DNA of 64,000 nt from Siphlonurus alternatus (GCA_949825025.1 OX463783.1:17457628-17521627); one strand, 5' to 3'; numbered from the stretch's first letter, positions 28,822 through 49,373 are shown. Program-made: numbers and translations. The notes: generated by a model not told the origin, from the letters alone.

Positions 28822-28956
28822 CTGTCTGTTCGTAAACCCTGCTTAGAGTACACCGAGTAATATACTAGCTGCACCAGCGGGATAGGGAGTACAGTGCAAA
28901 TGACGTCACGATTTTTGTTCGTAAACTTACTCGGAGTAGGGTTTACGAACATGCCT
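28822..28956. mobile_element. Foldback family G, copy 3
   Basis: Ends CTGTTCGTAAACCCTGCTTA and GGGTTTACGAACATGCC with TA after the right end. The middle carries GTGCAAATGACGTCACGA, shared in reverse with the copy at 36241. Confidence 0.7.
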
Positions 28957-29897
28957 ATTATTAATAGCCTATTATGATTGATACCAGTTGAATATAAAAT
29001 AGGCCTGTTATGACATTTTCTTATGCTAACATATAGTTCCTAAAATTGTGTATATTTAATACAAATTTGCACTTATATGACGTCATATAGTTTTAATATA
29101 GATCTATCTTTGCTTCGTGTGTGCTACATTTCTATACTAACTGTTTGTGCATCAATATGAACAAAGCGCTAAGGCAAGCTGTGGTGGTAACAGCGGCGGT
29201 CACCGGGTGTTATATCCAATCAATACTATGTGTGAGACTTGATACACTTTACCAAATTAAAGATCCCTACAGGAAGTAGATGTAAACATAAACATTCTAT
29301 ACTAAATATGAAGTTTTATCTTTTACATTAATTTTATAATACGTCTCTGGAATATTGTATAAAGATTTTTTATATATTATGAAATAGAAATATCACTTCC
29401 GTTAATTTATTTAATTTATAATAACTATATATCTACTAGTATTTCAATGCTGTGAAATGTATACAACACTCATATGTTTAGATTATAGGCTTATACAGAC
29501 TGGTACAAAACATATAGTAAAATATATTATATATATAATATCAATAATAATTACATTACTTTTATACATAGTTGCATGCAATACATATAAATAAAAATTA
29601 TATATAGTTTATTATATCATGATGATATATGGTTACCCGAGGTTGTACCAGGAAGGGGGTATTATATTATGATAAAAATGCATTGAATATTGACAAAAGA
29701 TCGATGTCAAGTTTTTTTTTTATATAATATAATGCAATTTAATAAAATTTTATGTATCAAAGAATCGTTCAATTTTTAAAATTGGTGATATCTCTAAGAA
29801 AATAAAGAGTAAGATTGCTAAAGAGTTATCTAGAAATAAAACCAGCTAACCACGGATAATATCATTGATTCAAAGCTACAATGAGAAACTTGGATAC

Positions 29898-30044
29898 ATA
29901 ATTCGTCGCTTCAAAATAGAAGTGCCCTAAGCACCACAAGGTTTTGATGCAAATGTGAGCCTTATGCTACTATAACATAAGGCTCACATTTGCATCAAAA
30001 CCTCGTAGTGCTTAGGGCTCTTATATTCTGAGGCGATGAATTAT
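29898..30044. mobile_element. Foldback hairpin element S
   Basis: Outer arms ATAATTCGTCGCTTC / GAGGCGATGAATTAT and inner arms TGCCCTAAGCAC / GTGCTTAGGGC and GATGCAAATGTGAGCCTTAT with its exact complement. No other copy is seen in the window. Confidence 0.75.
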
Positions 30045-36240
<6,196 letters not shown>

Positions 36241-36362
36241 CTTCGTAAGCCCTGCTCAGAATACTTTGAGCAAGTTTACGAACAAAAGTCGTGACGTCAT
36301 TTGCACTGCACTCCCTACTCCAATGGTGCAGTAAATACTCCAGATGATGGGGTACGTGTTCA
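36241..36362. mobile_element. Foldback family G, degenerate copy 4
   Basis: Left end TTCGTAAGCCCTGCTCAGA; inner part GAGCAAGTTTACGAAC and GTGACGTCATTTGCACTGCA, the complement of the inner part of copy 3. The right end is eroded. Confidence 0.55.
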
Positions 36363-37372
36363 GTCAATATTGTACTGAGTTTAATATGTAAAATTATACC
36401 TTCATAAAACTTGTAAAATTGAAATACAATTACAAAAAAAATCCATCTCCGTATATTTAGATTATCCGAAAATATATAATTTCATATGACAAATGTTTTT
36501 TTTTTCCCCCCATTAAGTAGTCAATCAATGTAAAGCACCGTTTAGTATAAAATATATAACATGTTGAAATCTAGAATTTAATATTGATGAATTTGCAGAA
36601 ATAAAATTCTACATTTCTTTTCTTTTTTTTTATATATATATTTGATTGACTTTAAGTATAACCGCATATATAATCGAACAAACTAGAGTGAGTATATAAA
36701 GAAAATGTCAATAACTCCATATTTCAATCTTAAAATACAGGAAATTGAACCTTTTGTGATGTCAATCTTATTTTGAAGAGATTTTATCAAATCTCGTGCA
36801 AGACAGTTACACTGTCAATCAATGTCGAACGTTATTTGAGATAAAAAGAAGGAGAAAACGAAAGATTTTGGTTCGATTCTCGACCTCATGACCTCAATTT
36901 GACCCTAACGTTTGTCCTATCTTCTACTAGCTATCGCATACACACGCTATGTTCAAAACTCTCTCTACTTTTATTATATTCTCTACCTACCCAAGTATAT
37001 AATACTCATTTGCTACCCTTGACTACGTTCTAAAAATGAAGATAAAATCATCGTCATCAGAGACGTATAGGTGAATAAAAAAAAATAGTTCAAACTACCT
37101 CAAAATGATTTTAAATGACTTTGGTGATATGTTAGTATAGAAAATGATGTATAAACTTACATAATAAATTCAAAAACTTTTTTTTTTAAACATGGCAACT
37201 CGTATTTAATGTTTGTTACGACCTTGACCAAAAAAAAAAAAAAAACTATATTATAACTTTTAATGTAACATATGCCGTCTGAAAGTTTATTAATGAAATG
37301 TTATGTAATTAAATTGATAATTAACTCCTAATTCAAAATCTATATAATTATATTATACGTAATATTTAATGA

Positions 37373-37513
37373 GGGCGATTCACGAAAGAGTTACCTAGGA
37401 ATTTATCCAGATTTCTCGCTAACCGTGGTTAGCACCAGCCTAATTCAATAACACTAAACGTGGTTAGTGAGAAACCTGGGTAACTCGATAACTCTCTTCG
37501 TGAATTGCACCCT
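37373..37513. mobile_element. Foldback MITE, family L copy 2
   Basis: GGGCGATTCACGAAAGAGTT at the left, CTTCGTGAATTGCACCC at the right; inner arms CTCGCTAACCGTGGTTAG and complement. Confidence 0.75.
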
Positions 37514-38228
37514 ATATAAATAAGTCTGTATAATAAAAAACACTCCTATCATTGCGGTAGATTGTTGCTATATCCACGGTTATTATCCACCTGCTGTTTA
37601 TCTAAATTGTGCCCAAATTAACTATTTTAAAATAAATGCCAGAAAAGATATTTAAGTAACTATAAATAGGAAAAAATATACATAAAAAGTAGACAGTCAT
37701 TGCATATAATATCAAATTTTCGTGATAAAGTCTCTAGCACTTATACTTTATCGTTGTATGAGATTAACTTGTTATGTTAGGAAAACCGAGGAAACTTGAG
37801 ACAGGAAGTGTAAGAACATGACATGTCTTGTCAACGCAGACAAGTTGACATTTGCGAAGAAGGATGATCTTTTCCGCTCTAACAATATCGCCATAATATA
37901 GCTGCGTAAGGCTTACATCTCACTGAGTATCATGTACTAACTTGTCAAAAGACGCAATCAGTTTTTATGTAAGCCTTATATCTCGGCTTTAAATTTATTT
38001 CTACAGTTAAATTTAAAAGAAAATAATAAAAAAAATGTTTTTTGTTTCTACTGAATATAGATGTAAATAGTTACTGGTTGCAAGCTGCAGTTTCATTTCA
38101 AACTTCTCTACTTTGCTTAGAATTTTCAGAGTATCTCCCAAGGTGGCATAATGAGACCTATACTAATCCATTCCAGTCTATTTGTGAATAACAAACTTAT
38201 GCCGATTTGGACGTGCTAATTACTGCAT

Positions 38229-38417
38229 TAAGGTGCTTTTTCATGGAGCGATCTCGAGCGGAGCTTGGCGGGGCGAGAAAAGTGCACTTGCTTCAATTTC
38301 GTATGCGGTCATGTTGGAGATAAAATCACTCCCCGCAAGGCGAGGAAATCCCGAGCCTCTGATTGGCTGCGGCACGCGATTTTTTCGCTTTTCCCGCTCA
38401 ATGGAAAAACACCTTTA
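38229..38417. mobile_element. G+C-rich MITE, family X
   Basis: The ends TAAGGTGCTTTTTCATGGAG and, in complement, TAAAGGTGTTTTTCCATTGA are inverted repeats about 22 bp long. The core is unusually G+C-rich for the window (GAGCGGAGCTTGGCGGGGCG). A short open frame crosses it but matches nothing I recognise. Confidence 0.65.
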
Positions 38418-41400
38418 TAAGAGGTCATTGAACTCGATATAATTGCTGCATTTAGATTTCAATATTTAAATAATAAAAAGTTGAAGAAAATCCTTTTTTC
38501 AACAATTGGAAGGCTAAAAAAATTATTTTTTACTTGTGCATAGCGAGCAGTGAAATCACCCTGAAAATTGGAAAAAATAATGAAAAGAAATTGCGTATGT
38601 GAACACTCATGAACGAAAATTTCTATATTTGTTTTTTATACTCTGTTTGGAATTGCGCCAGGAACTGAATTTTAATTACTGCATGGTCACAGAAACATGT
38701 TCACATGTTAATGGTTAATGGTATATGTTGTTATTTTACAAATTAAGCCTAATACTAATAAAAATTGTCTGGTATAAATTAAACTCATTACATAGCTTAA
38801 AATATAAATTTTTTGGCAGAACACTCATTGTACTGCATTCAAGTTATTATACAGCAAATTATATTAAAAAAAATATTTCAGCATAAACTGCTGAAAAGTA
38901 CACTAAATATAAAAAATGCATACAAATTTTTATTTTTTGTAATTTTTGCTGTAAAAATCAAATTATATATACATTATAATACATGACATTTTAATCTTTT
39001 GCTATCTTTGTTTCTGCATGTATTGAAGTATATAAATATGGAAACTTTTCTATCATTTTATTTCTTATGAAGATATAGTAAAGTTGTATTATATAAATTT
39101 AATTTAATGGAAATTTTTTTTTTCTTTTTTTTCTAAAGAAATCATATATATGCATGCAGTATGACAAAACACATTATGTTGCTTTAGAACAAAATTTAAA
39201 TATATTTTTTTTTAGAAAAAAAAAAAAGACAAAAGAAAAAAAATTAAATTTACATAACATTTTATTTTGTCTTCGTTAACGAGTAAAACATGCAGATTTT
39301 AGTGTCATTATATTTTAACCTTTCTTTATAACATTTTTTTCTTGTTACAGTATTTACACAGTAATACAAAGACTTTACAAGATGTGTCTTATGATGATGA
39401 GTTTCTTGTCAAAAAATTGTAATTCATTTCCCAGACTATATGACGTAAGAACATGGTTAATTTAAATACATCGACGGTAGATGTAGTTTTTTTGTGTGAC
39501 AAGAAACTTGATATAACATTTCTAAAATGACGATACTTAAGAATCTGTTCTAACAGTCTTAAAACATTAAACTCTTTTTTTTCCGTGTGTATTATATATT
39601 GTATCGTCTTTTATACATTGTGTTACCTCTCATAATATTTTCCATGGACTTCACCCTTTCATACTTGACTTTTGAAGGAAGTGTCTGGGATATCTTAAAA
39701 AAAAAAGTAAAGAGTGAGAAACTAAGCTTGGCTCGTTATCCAGGAAAAAAAACGCTTAACAATGCAAGAGACAAAGGGAAATCTTACATCACACTCAAAA
39801 TTTTAAATTATTCATGAAAAAAAGTAGAAATAAATTTATAATTTCTTTTATGTTTATTTATAATTAATTATATATTATACAAGTGTTAACAGTAAGTTTG
39901 TTTTGAAATATTGTTATAACTCTGTGCCAAAATGTTTGTTGTTCTTTTATAATATATATTTATGTTTTTGCAAGATATAAGAGTTATATTTTACATTTTT
40001 TACTCTTAAAATATTAAATAAATTTAATGTATTAAAATAATTTTAATAATATTTATGGCAACTGAAAATTATGTTTTTTAATTCCTCTTGAATATAATTA
40101 TGTAAAGGCTTTTAATTGAAGTATAATATATTTTCGCTATAAATGGAAGGAACAAATTCCATTTATAAAATATTTTAAGTTTCTTTTAAATATTTTAAGT
40201 TTCTTTTTGTTTTATATACAGAAGCTTAGAAGAATTTTTAAAAAAAATATATAAAAAATTCTTAAAATATTTTTACTGCTGAGTGCCTTTGTTAATATGG
40301 AAGAACAACAGCATTGTTAATTTAATATTAAGAAAAATTACATTTTATTTAATTTATAATAATATATTTTCCTTAGATCACTGAAAAATGTGTCAACCAT
40401 AAAGTCAGTAAAAAACAAAAATTTCCTTACTTTTAAAGGAAAAAGTGTTAAAACATTAAAAAAATTATGTTACAGAAAAAAAGTAGTGTATATTTTCCAT
40501 TCATATTATCTTTGTTATATATAAAAAAAAAGAATCAAAGAAGATACACATAAAAGATGTAAGAAAAAAAAGAAGTCAGCAGCATTTCTTTCATCTCTCG
40601 GACTGTTTTGTACTTTTATTTTTAATCATCTTGTTTGGAATTAAGTCTGAGATGGTATAGTTTCTTTGATATATAGAGTACACTGCATGCTTTCTTTGCT
40701 TGATGCCGCAATAAGCTTACTTACTTTGCATAATAAGAAAATAGCTAAGAAAGTAAAGTTCTTTTTTTATGTTAACATTAAAAAAAATTATTTTTAGTAC
40801 ATTTTTAAATTAAAAATTGTTTTATATTTCATAAAATAAATTAATTAAATTCAAAATTACTCAAAAATTTGTAATCTAAATTTAGGCTGATTAAAATTTA
40901 AGAAGAAATATAGAACCTCTTTGATATAATATTTAGTCAAAAAGAGTAGAGAAGGTTTTGAAAATTATGCTTTTTATTAACTTGTTTTTTGTGTGTTACA
41001 TAAAATTTTATTAAACTATATTGAATTTTATACAGAACTGTAGCACAAAATTATGATATTATATACAGTCACTTGTATGAAATTACACTTTGTGAAGAAA
41101 TAATGACAAAAGCAACTCAGAGTTAGGCAACTTGTTCGGCATCTTAGTAGAGCGGGTTACATATGCAGAAGGGGCAGATTTAACATTGAGCAAGTTTCAT
41201 AACCTCACGGAGATTGGGTACATTTATTGCTTGCGTTCCTATAAAAATTGTCAGACAAGGGGGTACAAAAAGGGGTAAAATTTTACCCTCAGCCCGTATA
41301 ATAAGAGGTACCGTGAATCTTATGAGCCAAACAGTAGTACGATGCTGGAAAAAAAAAGAGAATTCCACTAACATAAAATATGCCCATCTTGTACGTGATT

Positions 41401-42449
41401 TGTTTGAAAAATTCTCATAAATAACAAAAAACTTTTTCTTATATTCAAAAGCAGAAAAAAATATATGGAAATTTCAATAGAAAAGAAAAAAAGTATTTTG
41501 CATTAAATCGATATTATGATTTTTGTATGACGTCATATATGAACGTCATAAAAATATTATATTTTTTTATATTTTTAATAAAATATATTCTGCATTTTAA
41601 TATAATATGTATGACGTCATTGATGATGTCATAACTTTTTGTTACAATTTACATTATATATATAACAGAGCGAGAGAGAGAGATTTTGCAAATCTCCAGG
41701 GCTAGAGAGAGCTATATTTAGCATGACCCTTGCCTACCTGCCCCTGGCTAGCTACAAACTGGATGCTTCTCTCTCTGCTGTTCCTCTTCTGCTATGACCT
41801 CTGACCTTTTCTCTAACAGTAAGCAGTGACATGAACACAAAACATTCAACATTTTTTATTTCTCTACTAACATTTTGTTGAGTATCATCTCTCTATATTA
41901 TAAAAAATGTAATATTTTCATATTTCATTTTTTTATTTCATACTATTATAATAAAAATAAATTAACTATAACATAGAAAATAGTTATATAATATTAAAAA
42001 AATAATTTTCCATTACCTTATATTTACAGATTTTTAATATTGTTGGTTACATTTAATCAAAAGAGATAGGAAATTATATTTATTCATACGTTAAATGCTG
42101 CAAACTTATATAAAATATTGTCTTCCTTACAGTGCAAATTAATGTAATTAATCAATATAACTAAAGAGGTTCAAATTAGTATATTATTTAAATATAGATA
42201 CCAACTTTACAGCCGAGTTTATGACCTACGTATCCGTTACAAAGGTGATACTGTCCCTGAAAAATCATTGACCTCTGAAAAATTTTGTACCAAAAACTTG
42301 TAGAACTGGCCATAAGACATCTCTTACCATCTCTTGAAACAATTTTAAGTAATTCAATTCAAGTTCAAGTTCAATTTTATGTAACAGGCCTAATTTGTGA
42401 AATACTGCGAGGTTTTACTGTGATGTGATAGAGTGTGTGATACATTTGT
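38418..42449 (+). other. Rdl intron 1, gene-free part
   Basis: A+T-rich. Notable items: tandem 20-bp AAATATTTTAAGTTTCTTTT near 40165-40207; a minus-strand GTTGCCTAACTC motif at about 41120; TGACGTCA at 41528 and 41612 just before a GAGAGAG segment at 41670. No gene supported. Confidence 0.45.
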
Positions 42450-42812
42450 GAGGTCGAGCGTGGCGCAGTGCATTAACTGGTTCTCGTTGGATCATCGAAG
42501 TCAAGCAACGTCGAGCGTGGTTAGTACTTGGATGGGTGACCGTTTCAAATAAAAATTACGTTGCTCCTTCCCTGGGGTAAATACATCTCGCTTTCCACCC
42601 AGTGCAGTGATGCACTTTTGTGTGTGGTTCCCCAGGCTTTGGACATCAATTTGGGTGTTCGTCCTGACAGGTTTTTCACGGTTCCCTCAGTCTCACCTCA
42701 GCGAATGCTGGGACGCGTAACAGGTCGTGGCCACCATTCTTTCCCTATAACTTATACCTACCCATTACCCCACCGCGAGCTGCAAGCTCTTGGGGGAGTA
42801 TCCTTAACAACA
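42450..42812 (+). mobile_element. 5S-rRNA-derived SINE, copy 1
   Basis: The first 110 bp are a 5S rRNA relative: GGTTCTCGTTGGATCATCGA, then GCAACGTCGAGCGTGG, then GGTTAGTACTTGGATGGGTG and ACCG, keeping the 5S internal control region for RNA polymerase III. An unrelated 250-bp body follows and ends GAGTATCCTT. A second copy at 62021-62418 has the same head and body. This is the SINE3 class, where a 5S head replaces the tRNA head. Compared with copy 2 it lacks a short segment near 42650. The open frame across it is not a gene. Confidence 0.85.
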
Positions 42813-43075
42813 TAGCTCCTTGAATTCCGTAAACTCGCAATACAGAAATGCTAAAACAATTGCATAACCTACAAGATGACAAATTGTTTGAGTAAAACTA
42901 AAATTAATTACTTTCTAGAGAACTTTACTGAAAAATATTTCCATAAAATAAAATATTTTAAATAATATTGGCGTCATAAAGTTAGTGCGCCCCCTAGTAG
43001 TAACTGCTGGAACTACGTGCGTCTGGCGAGGATTGCTGTATATGATTAACATTGTAAAATCATGTAAATGTTCTA

Positions 43076-43312
43076 TCAGTAGCCACAGCATAACTTTATA
43101 GAGATGTCAACACCATAATTAGTTGTCAAACACTTTCGGACAAATTTAAAAAAATATTTCAACTTCGTAAGTGATTTCTTTCCAATATATTTGATAATTT
43201 TTGTGATTCTCCCCATGGATGCTATAGGTATTGCCGTATCCTCGATGCAAAGAGCAAAATTTGCAGACGTCAGCGCCATTTCTTGGTCCTTTATGTCCTC
43301 TATAATCTCCAT
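43076..43312 (-). CDS. Unrecognised 78-codon open frame in Rdl intron 1
   Basis: On the minus strand an intact frame starts MEIIEDIKDQEMALTSANFA and runs 78 residues to a stop. Its first half is less A+T-rich than the surroundings, and the ATG has A at -3 and G at +4. It has no signal peptide, membrane segment or motif that I recognise. It could be a small nested gene, a fragment of a transposon or retrocopy, or chance. I would not treat it as real without transcript or homology support. Confidence 0.2.
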   Translation of the reverse strand: MEIIEDIKDQEMALTSANFALCIEDTAIPIASMGRITKIIKYIGKKSLTKLKYFFKFVRKCLTTNYGVDISIKLCCGY

Positions 43313-43654
43313 CTTTTATTAGCAAAGACTATAAAAACGTTAGCTATAATGGCTATAAGAAATAAAGGAAATCATCTTATATTGACTCGTGTTATGTCAT
43401 TGTTCTATTACAGTCCAACTTCTTAAACGATCTTTGCTATGATTATTAAAAATTGGCACAAAAATACATTTCAACAACACTTTTCCATTCAAGAGTATTA
43501 GAAATAAATGTTACAATTTTTTAAGTCCAGTTCAGTTTATGACACCATAGAATTTTTTTATTATTTTGATGTCCTAAATTTTCTTTATACTATAATAATA
43601 AAAATTGTTACAATTTTCCACTGTATGTAATGCAATTAATATAATTGACTATGA

Positions 43655-44849
<1,195 letters not shown>

Positions 44850-44973
44850 TTGATGTACTTTTACATACCATATGTATGCTGCATGGGCAATCTTCACCGC
44901 TCCCTTGCTGCATAAAAGTTCAAGGAGCGGCGGAGATTGCCCAGCATACATATGGTATATAAAAGTACATCAA
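44850..44973. mobile_element. Foldback hairpin element T
   Basis: TTGATGTACTTTTACATACC at the left and its near-perfect complement at the right, with inner arms GGGCAATCT and AGATTGCCC. About 124 bp, single copy in the window. Confidence 0.75.
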
Positions 44974-45483
44974 CATAAAATATTATTGTATGTAAAACTA
45001 TAATAGTTCAACGCAAATTTTATAAAGAGAAATGAAGCAACTATACGACAAATAATTTTTTATCGGAGGTTGTGGTGGAGACTATATAAAAAACAAAATA
45101 TGAAATATATTTTCAGAATGAATAGACCTTTTTTTCTGTCAGTATACTAATCAACTTTTTGTTTTTACCTAAAATATATAATAAAATAAATGTAAATAAT
45201 ATTATATGTATAACAAGAATAAAATAAAAGTTGACAAGTAAAATTATATCATATTAAAAAGTGGTGTAATATATCAAAAATATGTTTTATTTAATGCGAC
45301 AACATATTATTATATATAGTTCTGAAAACAACGTATTACGTATTTAACCTAGTAAAAAAAAATAACATTTACTTTATATTACGTCACAAAAATGTCATAA
45401 TACTAACAAATAAATGCGATTTTTTTTTTATCTTGAAACGGGTCCAGTGGTTTCAGGTTTTGTTGTGAAGGAGATGAGCAGAT

Positions 45484-45598
45484 GGGGTGGGGGGATGAAG
45501 AGAAGGGTTGATAGGCAGAATGGGTAGGGGTTGGTGTTTGGGTGGGTATAACAGCAAGAAGAAGAGCTAAAGGGGTGGTAGTAGGGGAAGGGGGAGGG
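45484..45598 (+). other. G-run cluster with quadruplex potential
   Basis: Many GGG or longer runs lie on the plus strand, for example GGGGTGGGGGG near 45484 and GGGG, GGGG, GGGGG, GGG in the last 27 bp. It directly precedes a CT tract. Folding is predicted from pattern only. Confidence 0.55.
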
Positions 45599-45653
45599 TC
45601 ACATAGCACGTTAGTAAAGCTTGGAAACAGGGTGGGGCGCCTAGCTTTACCGT

Positions 45654-45657
<4 letters not shown>

Positions 45658-45734
<77 letters not shown>
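45658..45734. repeat. CT microsatellite followed by TGACGTCA
   Basis: About 77 bp of CT; TGACGTCA starts at 45742, eight bases after the tract ends. Confidence 0.96.
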
Positions 45735-45736
<2 letters not shown>

Positions 45737-45918
45737 TTCAATGACGTCATAAACCAGGCTGACTTTAGCTTAGCTTGGCCGGGGTGAAATGCTTTTACTT
45801 TTCCCTAGATAATAGCAGCTTTACCACCCTTCTAAGCCTGACTTGTCTTAACATTACCTTTAAATATTACCAACTTTATAATATTTTAACTAAATTTAAA
45901 ATATTTATAAAAAAATAC

Positions 45919-45920
<2 letters not shown>

Positions 45921-45949
<29 letters not shown>
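45921..45949. repeat. Poly-T run
   Basis: 29 consecutive T's. A similar run is at 47901-47930. Confidence 0.95.
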
Positions 45950-46352
45950 GTGACATTTTTAAGATTAAAATTTTATATCAATGTACTTCTTACTTCGTAA
46001 ATTTCTCAATTTGTTTTATTAATATAATAATGAATAAAATTTATTTTTACTGATAATAAAAATTTATATTATGAATATTAAAACTAATCAAAATTAACTT
46101 ATCTTTGTAAAATAAAAATAAAAAAATTAATGCAATTACGTAATAAAGAAATTTTATCCAGCTGAAAAAAAACACACAATACAAATAATATTTTAAGATA
46201 TTAATAATAATTACAAGTATTTTTTTCTCATTTGTACAAAAAAATAATAATACTTTTATAGTTACAGCTTATAGAATTATCATGATGTAAATTAAATTAT
46301 GGTTTCCCGCATTTTGTATATGGTTGGTACTATATGGACTGTAGATACAGAA

Positions 46353-46582
46353 AGAGAGAGAGAGAGAGAAAGGACGAGGAAAAAGGGAGGGAGAGTGGGG
46401 GGAAAGGGCAATCTGGTAGCCTGAAAGGGTGGTGGTTGCGAGCTAGCACGAGCTCTCTATTGATCAGTCCGGAGCAAGCTGCCTGCTTGCCGGAGCTTTT
46501 AGGAGCGAGCAACCTTGCAGCTCCCGGGACCTCGGCACCTCATTGCGCATGCGTCAAAACTACAGCATATGACGTCACTTGT

Positions 46583-46633
<51 letters not shown>

Positions 46634-46646
46634 TCTCTTTCTCCTC
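46353..46646 (+). promoter_or_regulatory. G+C-rich candidate regulatory island inside Rdl intron 2
   Basis: A GA tract (46353-46369), a G-run group (46385-46408), about 150 bp of G+C-rich unique sequence, TGCGCATGCG at 46544-46553 (one base from the NRF-1/Ewg palindrome), TGACGTCA at 46570, and a CT tract (46585-46646) occur in that order. In a window with almost no G+C-rich DNA this layout resembles a promoter or enhancer. It sits between exon 2 and the exon 3 cluster. Function is inferred. Confidence 0.35.
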
Positions 46647-47898
46647 TATATAAAATACATATGCTGAGATGATATTTATATCAACATATCACTTGACTGA
46701 GAGAGAAGAAAAAAAAATACAATAAGTTACAAATCGTTCTAGTAATGGATGAACATTAATAATATAAAAACGTATATGTTTCTTAAAAAAATATATATAT
46801 AATATAAGATTTTTGTAATGTTACATTTCGTAAAATGTACTAAGAAATCTTTAAAATAATCTTAATATTGTCATGCATATGTAACCTTTTTTATTCTAAA
46901 ATTCATAAATTGATAAATTAGAGTTCTTTTAATAATAATAATTAGTTTTTTATATAAATATTTTGCACAATTTGATAAAAAAAAATAAGCATTTTTGTAG
47001 TAATTGTAATTATAACTTTTGTAACATTGAATTGCTTTTAATAAAAAATCTGATAGTATTTAAATTTGTACGAATTTATCAAAATTGAATAAAAAAAAAG
47101 TAAAAAGAAAATAAATTTAATCAATATCCATGAATAAAAATTGTTTCCAAATATTTTTAAACATGAAATTTTAAAAATAATTGCTTACTGGATACGAAAA
47201 AGGAAGAAAAAAATTCATAATATAGATTTCTTTGTCTTAAAAGAGAAATAAAAATTCTACGTTAAAAGTTTATAAAGAAAAAATTTCAATTATAATTTCT
47301 ATTTCCGTTAATTAATGAAATTAAAAATGAGATTTTTTTTTCATTAGTATAGATTGATATTTTCAATCGATTTCTTTCCGAACACGCTTCTTTTCAAATC
47401 AAACTTAAAATTATTAAAACTTACTTCAAAGCAATAGACACTTACTTCATTAGAGGTGGTAAACAGTTCTTATTTGATTAAAAATTAATTTGTTATTGAC
47501 GATTAATGTAATTGTAAAATTATTTAAGTTAAAAAATATTATATGAATAAGTTGGCAAATTTATTTATCACTAATTAGAATAAGAAACTAATTACATTAA
47601 ATTTATTCTGTAAAAGATTCTATTAATGATAACATTCCGTTGATGATAAAAAGTTATGTTTCAAAAAGCATCTGTGATATTTAATGAATCTAAAAAAAAT
47701 ACTCATTAAAAAAAAACTAACATTTGGTTGGAATAAAATTCAGTCTTATAAAAGTCCGGTTATAAAAATTAATATTCGGTATAGCGAAACAACATGTTTT
47801 GAAAGAAGTAGGGCGGAATAAGTGTTATGCAATTTGTCATACATATCTGTATGGTTGGTTGCCTAAATAAAATATGGCAGGGGCTAATGGCGGCCGCG

Positions 47899-47931
<33 letters not shown>

Positions 47932-48658
47932 TTTATATAACATTGTAAATTATTTTAAAACCAGATTTTTAGTATCTACATGAAAATTTTGTTAGGTTTT
48001 ATTTACATGAAAACATTAATATTTTGCTTATTTTTTATACACATATGAATTAAAAGTGTTATTATATTTTTATGTCAATTATTATAATATATAAAATTTA
48101 TATGGCTGAAAAAAAAAAAAATATTATAAAATTTTGTAATTTAAATAACCGTATCATTTACATTTTATTATGGAAATAATATTGATGAATCTATATTTAA
48201 AATTAATACATAATATAATATTATATTTATTATGTATTATTCAAACATTTTTTTTATATAATATATATTTTTTATGAATATTTTATCATTAATATTATAC
48301 ACGCTATTTTGAAATAGCAATATATTATACGATAATTAATATGATGATATATAAAAAGAAACAATAATGCAACTACTTTAAAAAATAAAATAAATTAACT
48401 GTTCCTGTAAAATAATATAGAATGAAATAAAATAACATCATGAGACTAGATGCAAAACTAGGCAATTTTGTATTTTTCTATAAAATCTATTTTCTTATCT
48501 CTGTTAGTTGAAATTAACCTTTATTGCAATTGTTAGTTGTCCTGTCTCGTGATCTCATTTATCAACTTTATAAATAACAAAAATAATTAAAAGTGTTGAT
48601 AATTTTTGCTGTTATATTTCACAAGGTGGAAAAATGTGAGAGAAGTAGAAAACATAAC
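46647..48658 (+). other. Rdl intron 2, gene-free part
   Basis: A+T-rich; includes GGCGGCCGCGC next to a 30-base T run (47888-47930). No gene supported. Confidence 0.5.
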
Positions 48659-48990
48659 AATGGACAACATTCATGATATTTTTTATTGCAGAAATGAATA
48701 GAGGGTACCAAATTATGCTACTCTGAATTTTTTTCAGATTTGTTTGAAACCCGGAACTATTTTTAAATAATCATTGAAAGTTCTATAAATTAAGTTGGCA
48801 CCCCTGAATCCTTAATAAAAAGGATAGGACCGAGACGCCTATTGACGCCTCCAGAAGGCGTGGCCACACGTTCAATAATTATTTAAAAATAGTTCTTGGT
48901 TTCAAAAAAATCTGAAGAAATTCAGAGTAGCATAATTTGGTACCCTCTATTCATTTCTGCAATAAAAAAATTTCATGTATGCTGTCCATT
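48659..48990. mobile_element. Foldback MITE, family B copy 3
   Basis: Ends AATGGACAACATTCATGATA and complement TGCTGTCCATT, with the family's ATTGCAGAAATGAATAGAG inner block on both sides. It lies 380 bp upstream of the first alternative exon 3. Confidence 0.8.
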
Positions 48991-49373
48991 CTCCTAGTAA
49001 CAAAATTTTCACGTACATTTTTATTAATAAATTATCCAATGCTATATCAAATTTAGACGTTAAATATTACTTCTTGTTTATAAATATATATTTTGTAACA
49101 ACTGCATTGCTGAATTAAAATTTGAATAAAAATATAATAATTTTTAAAGTAAATCACTAAAAATGTTGCATTATTGTTGAAAATTTGTCATTTATTGACG
49201 TGGTATTTAGAAAATAATATTAAATCCATAGAATTTTACATTATAAAATATCTTAACTCCATCTAATATGTAAATTTGTAGTTATGATATTTTATTAACA
49301 ATTTCTAAATGGATTTATGATAATTTTCTAAAATAACACGTCGATATTTTGTTCTACTTAATGTATTTTCCAG

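Noticed and set aside
36862..36880. GGTTCGATTCTCGACC resembles a tRNA B box
   Set aside because: No matching A box, acceptor stem or anticodon arm could be built upstream, so neither a tRNA nor a tRNA-derived SINE is supported.
39587..39817. 76-codon plus-strand frame in Rdl intron 1
   Set aside because: Composition equals the surrounding intron and no motif, splice context or homology is recognisable.
42450..42560. Functional 5S rRNA gene
   Set aside because: Only the internal half matches 5S well; the ends diverge, and the same unrelated body follows in both copies, which fits a SINE and not a gene.
47876..47930. Retroposon with poly-A tail on the minus strand
   Set aside because: The sequence on the side where the body should lie is ordinary intron with no second copy or target duplication.
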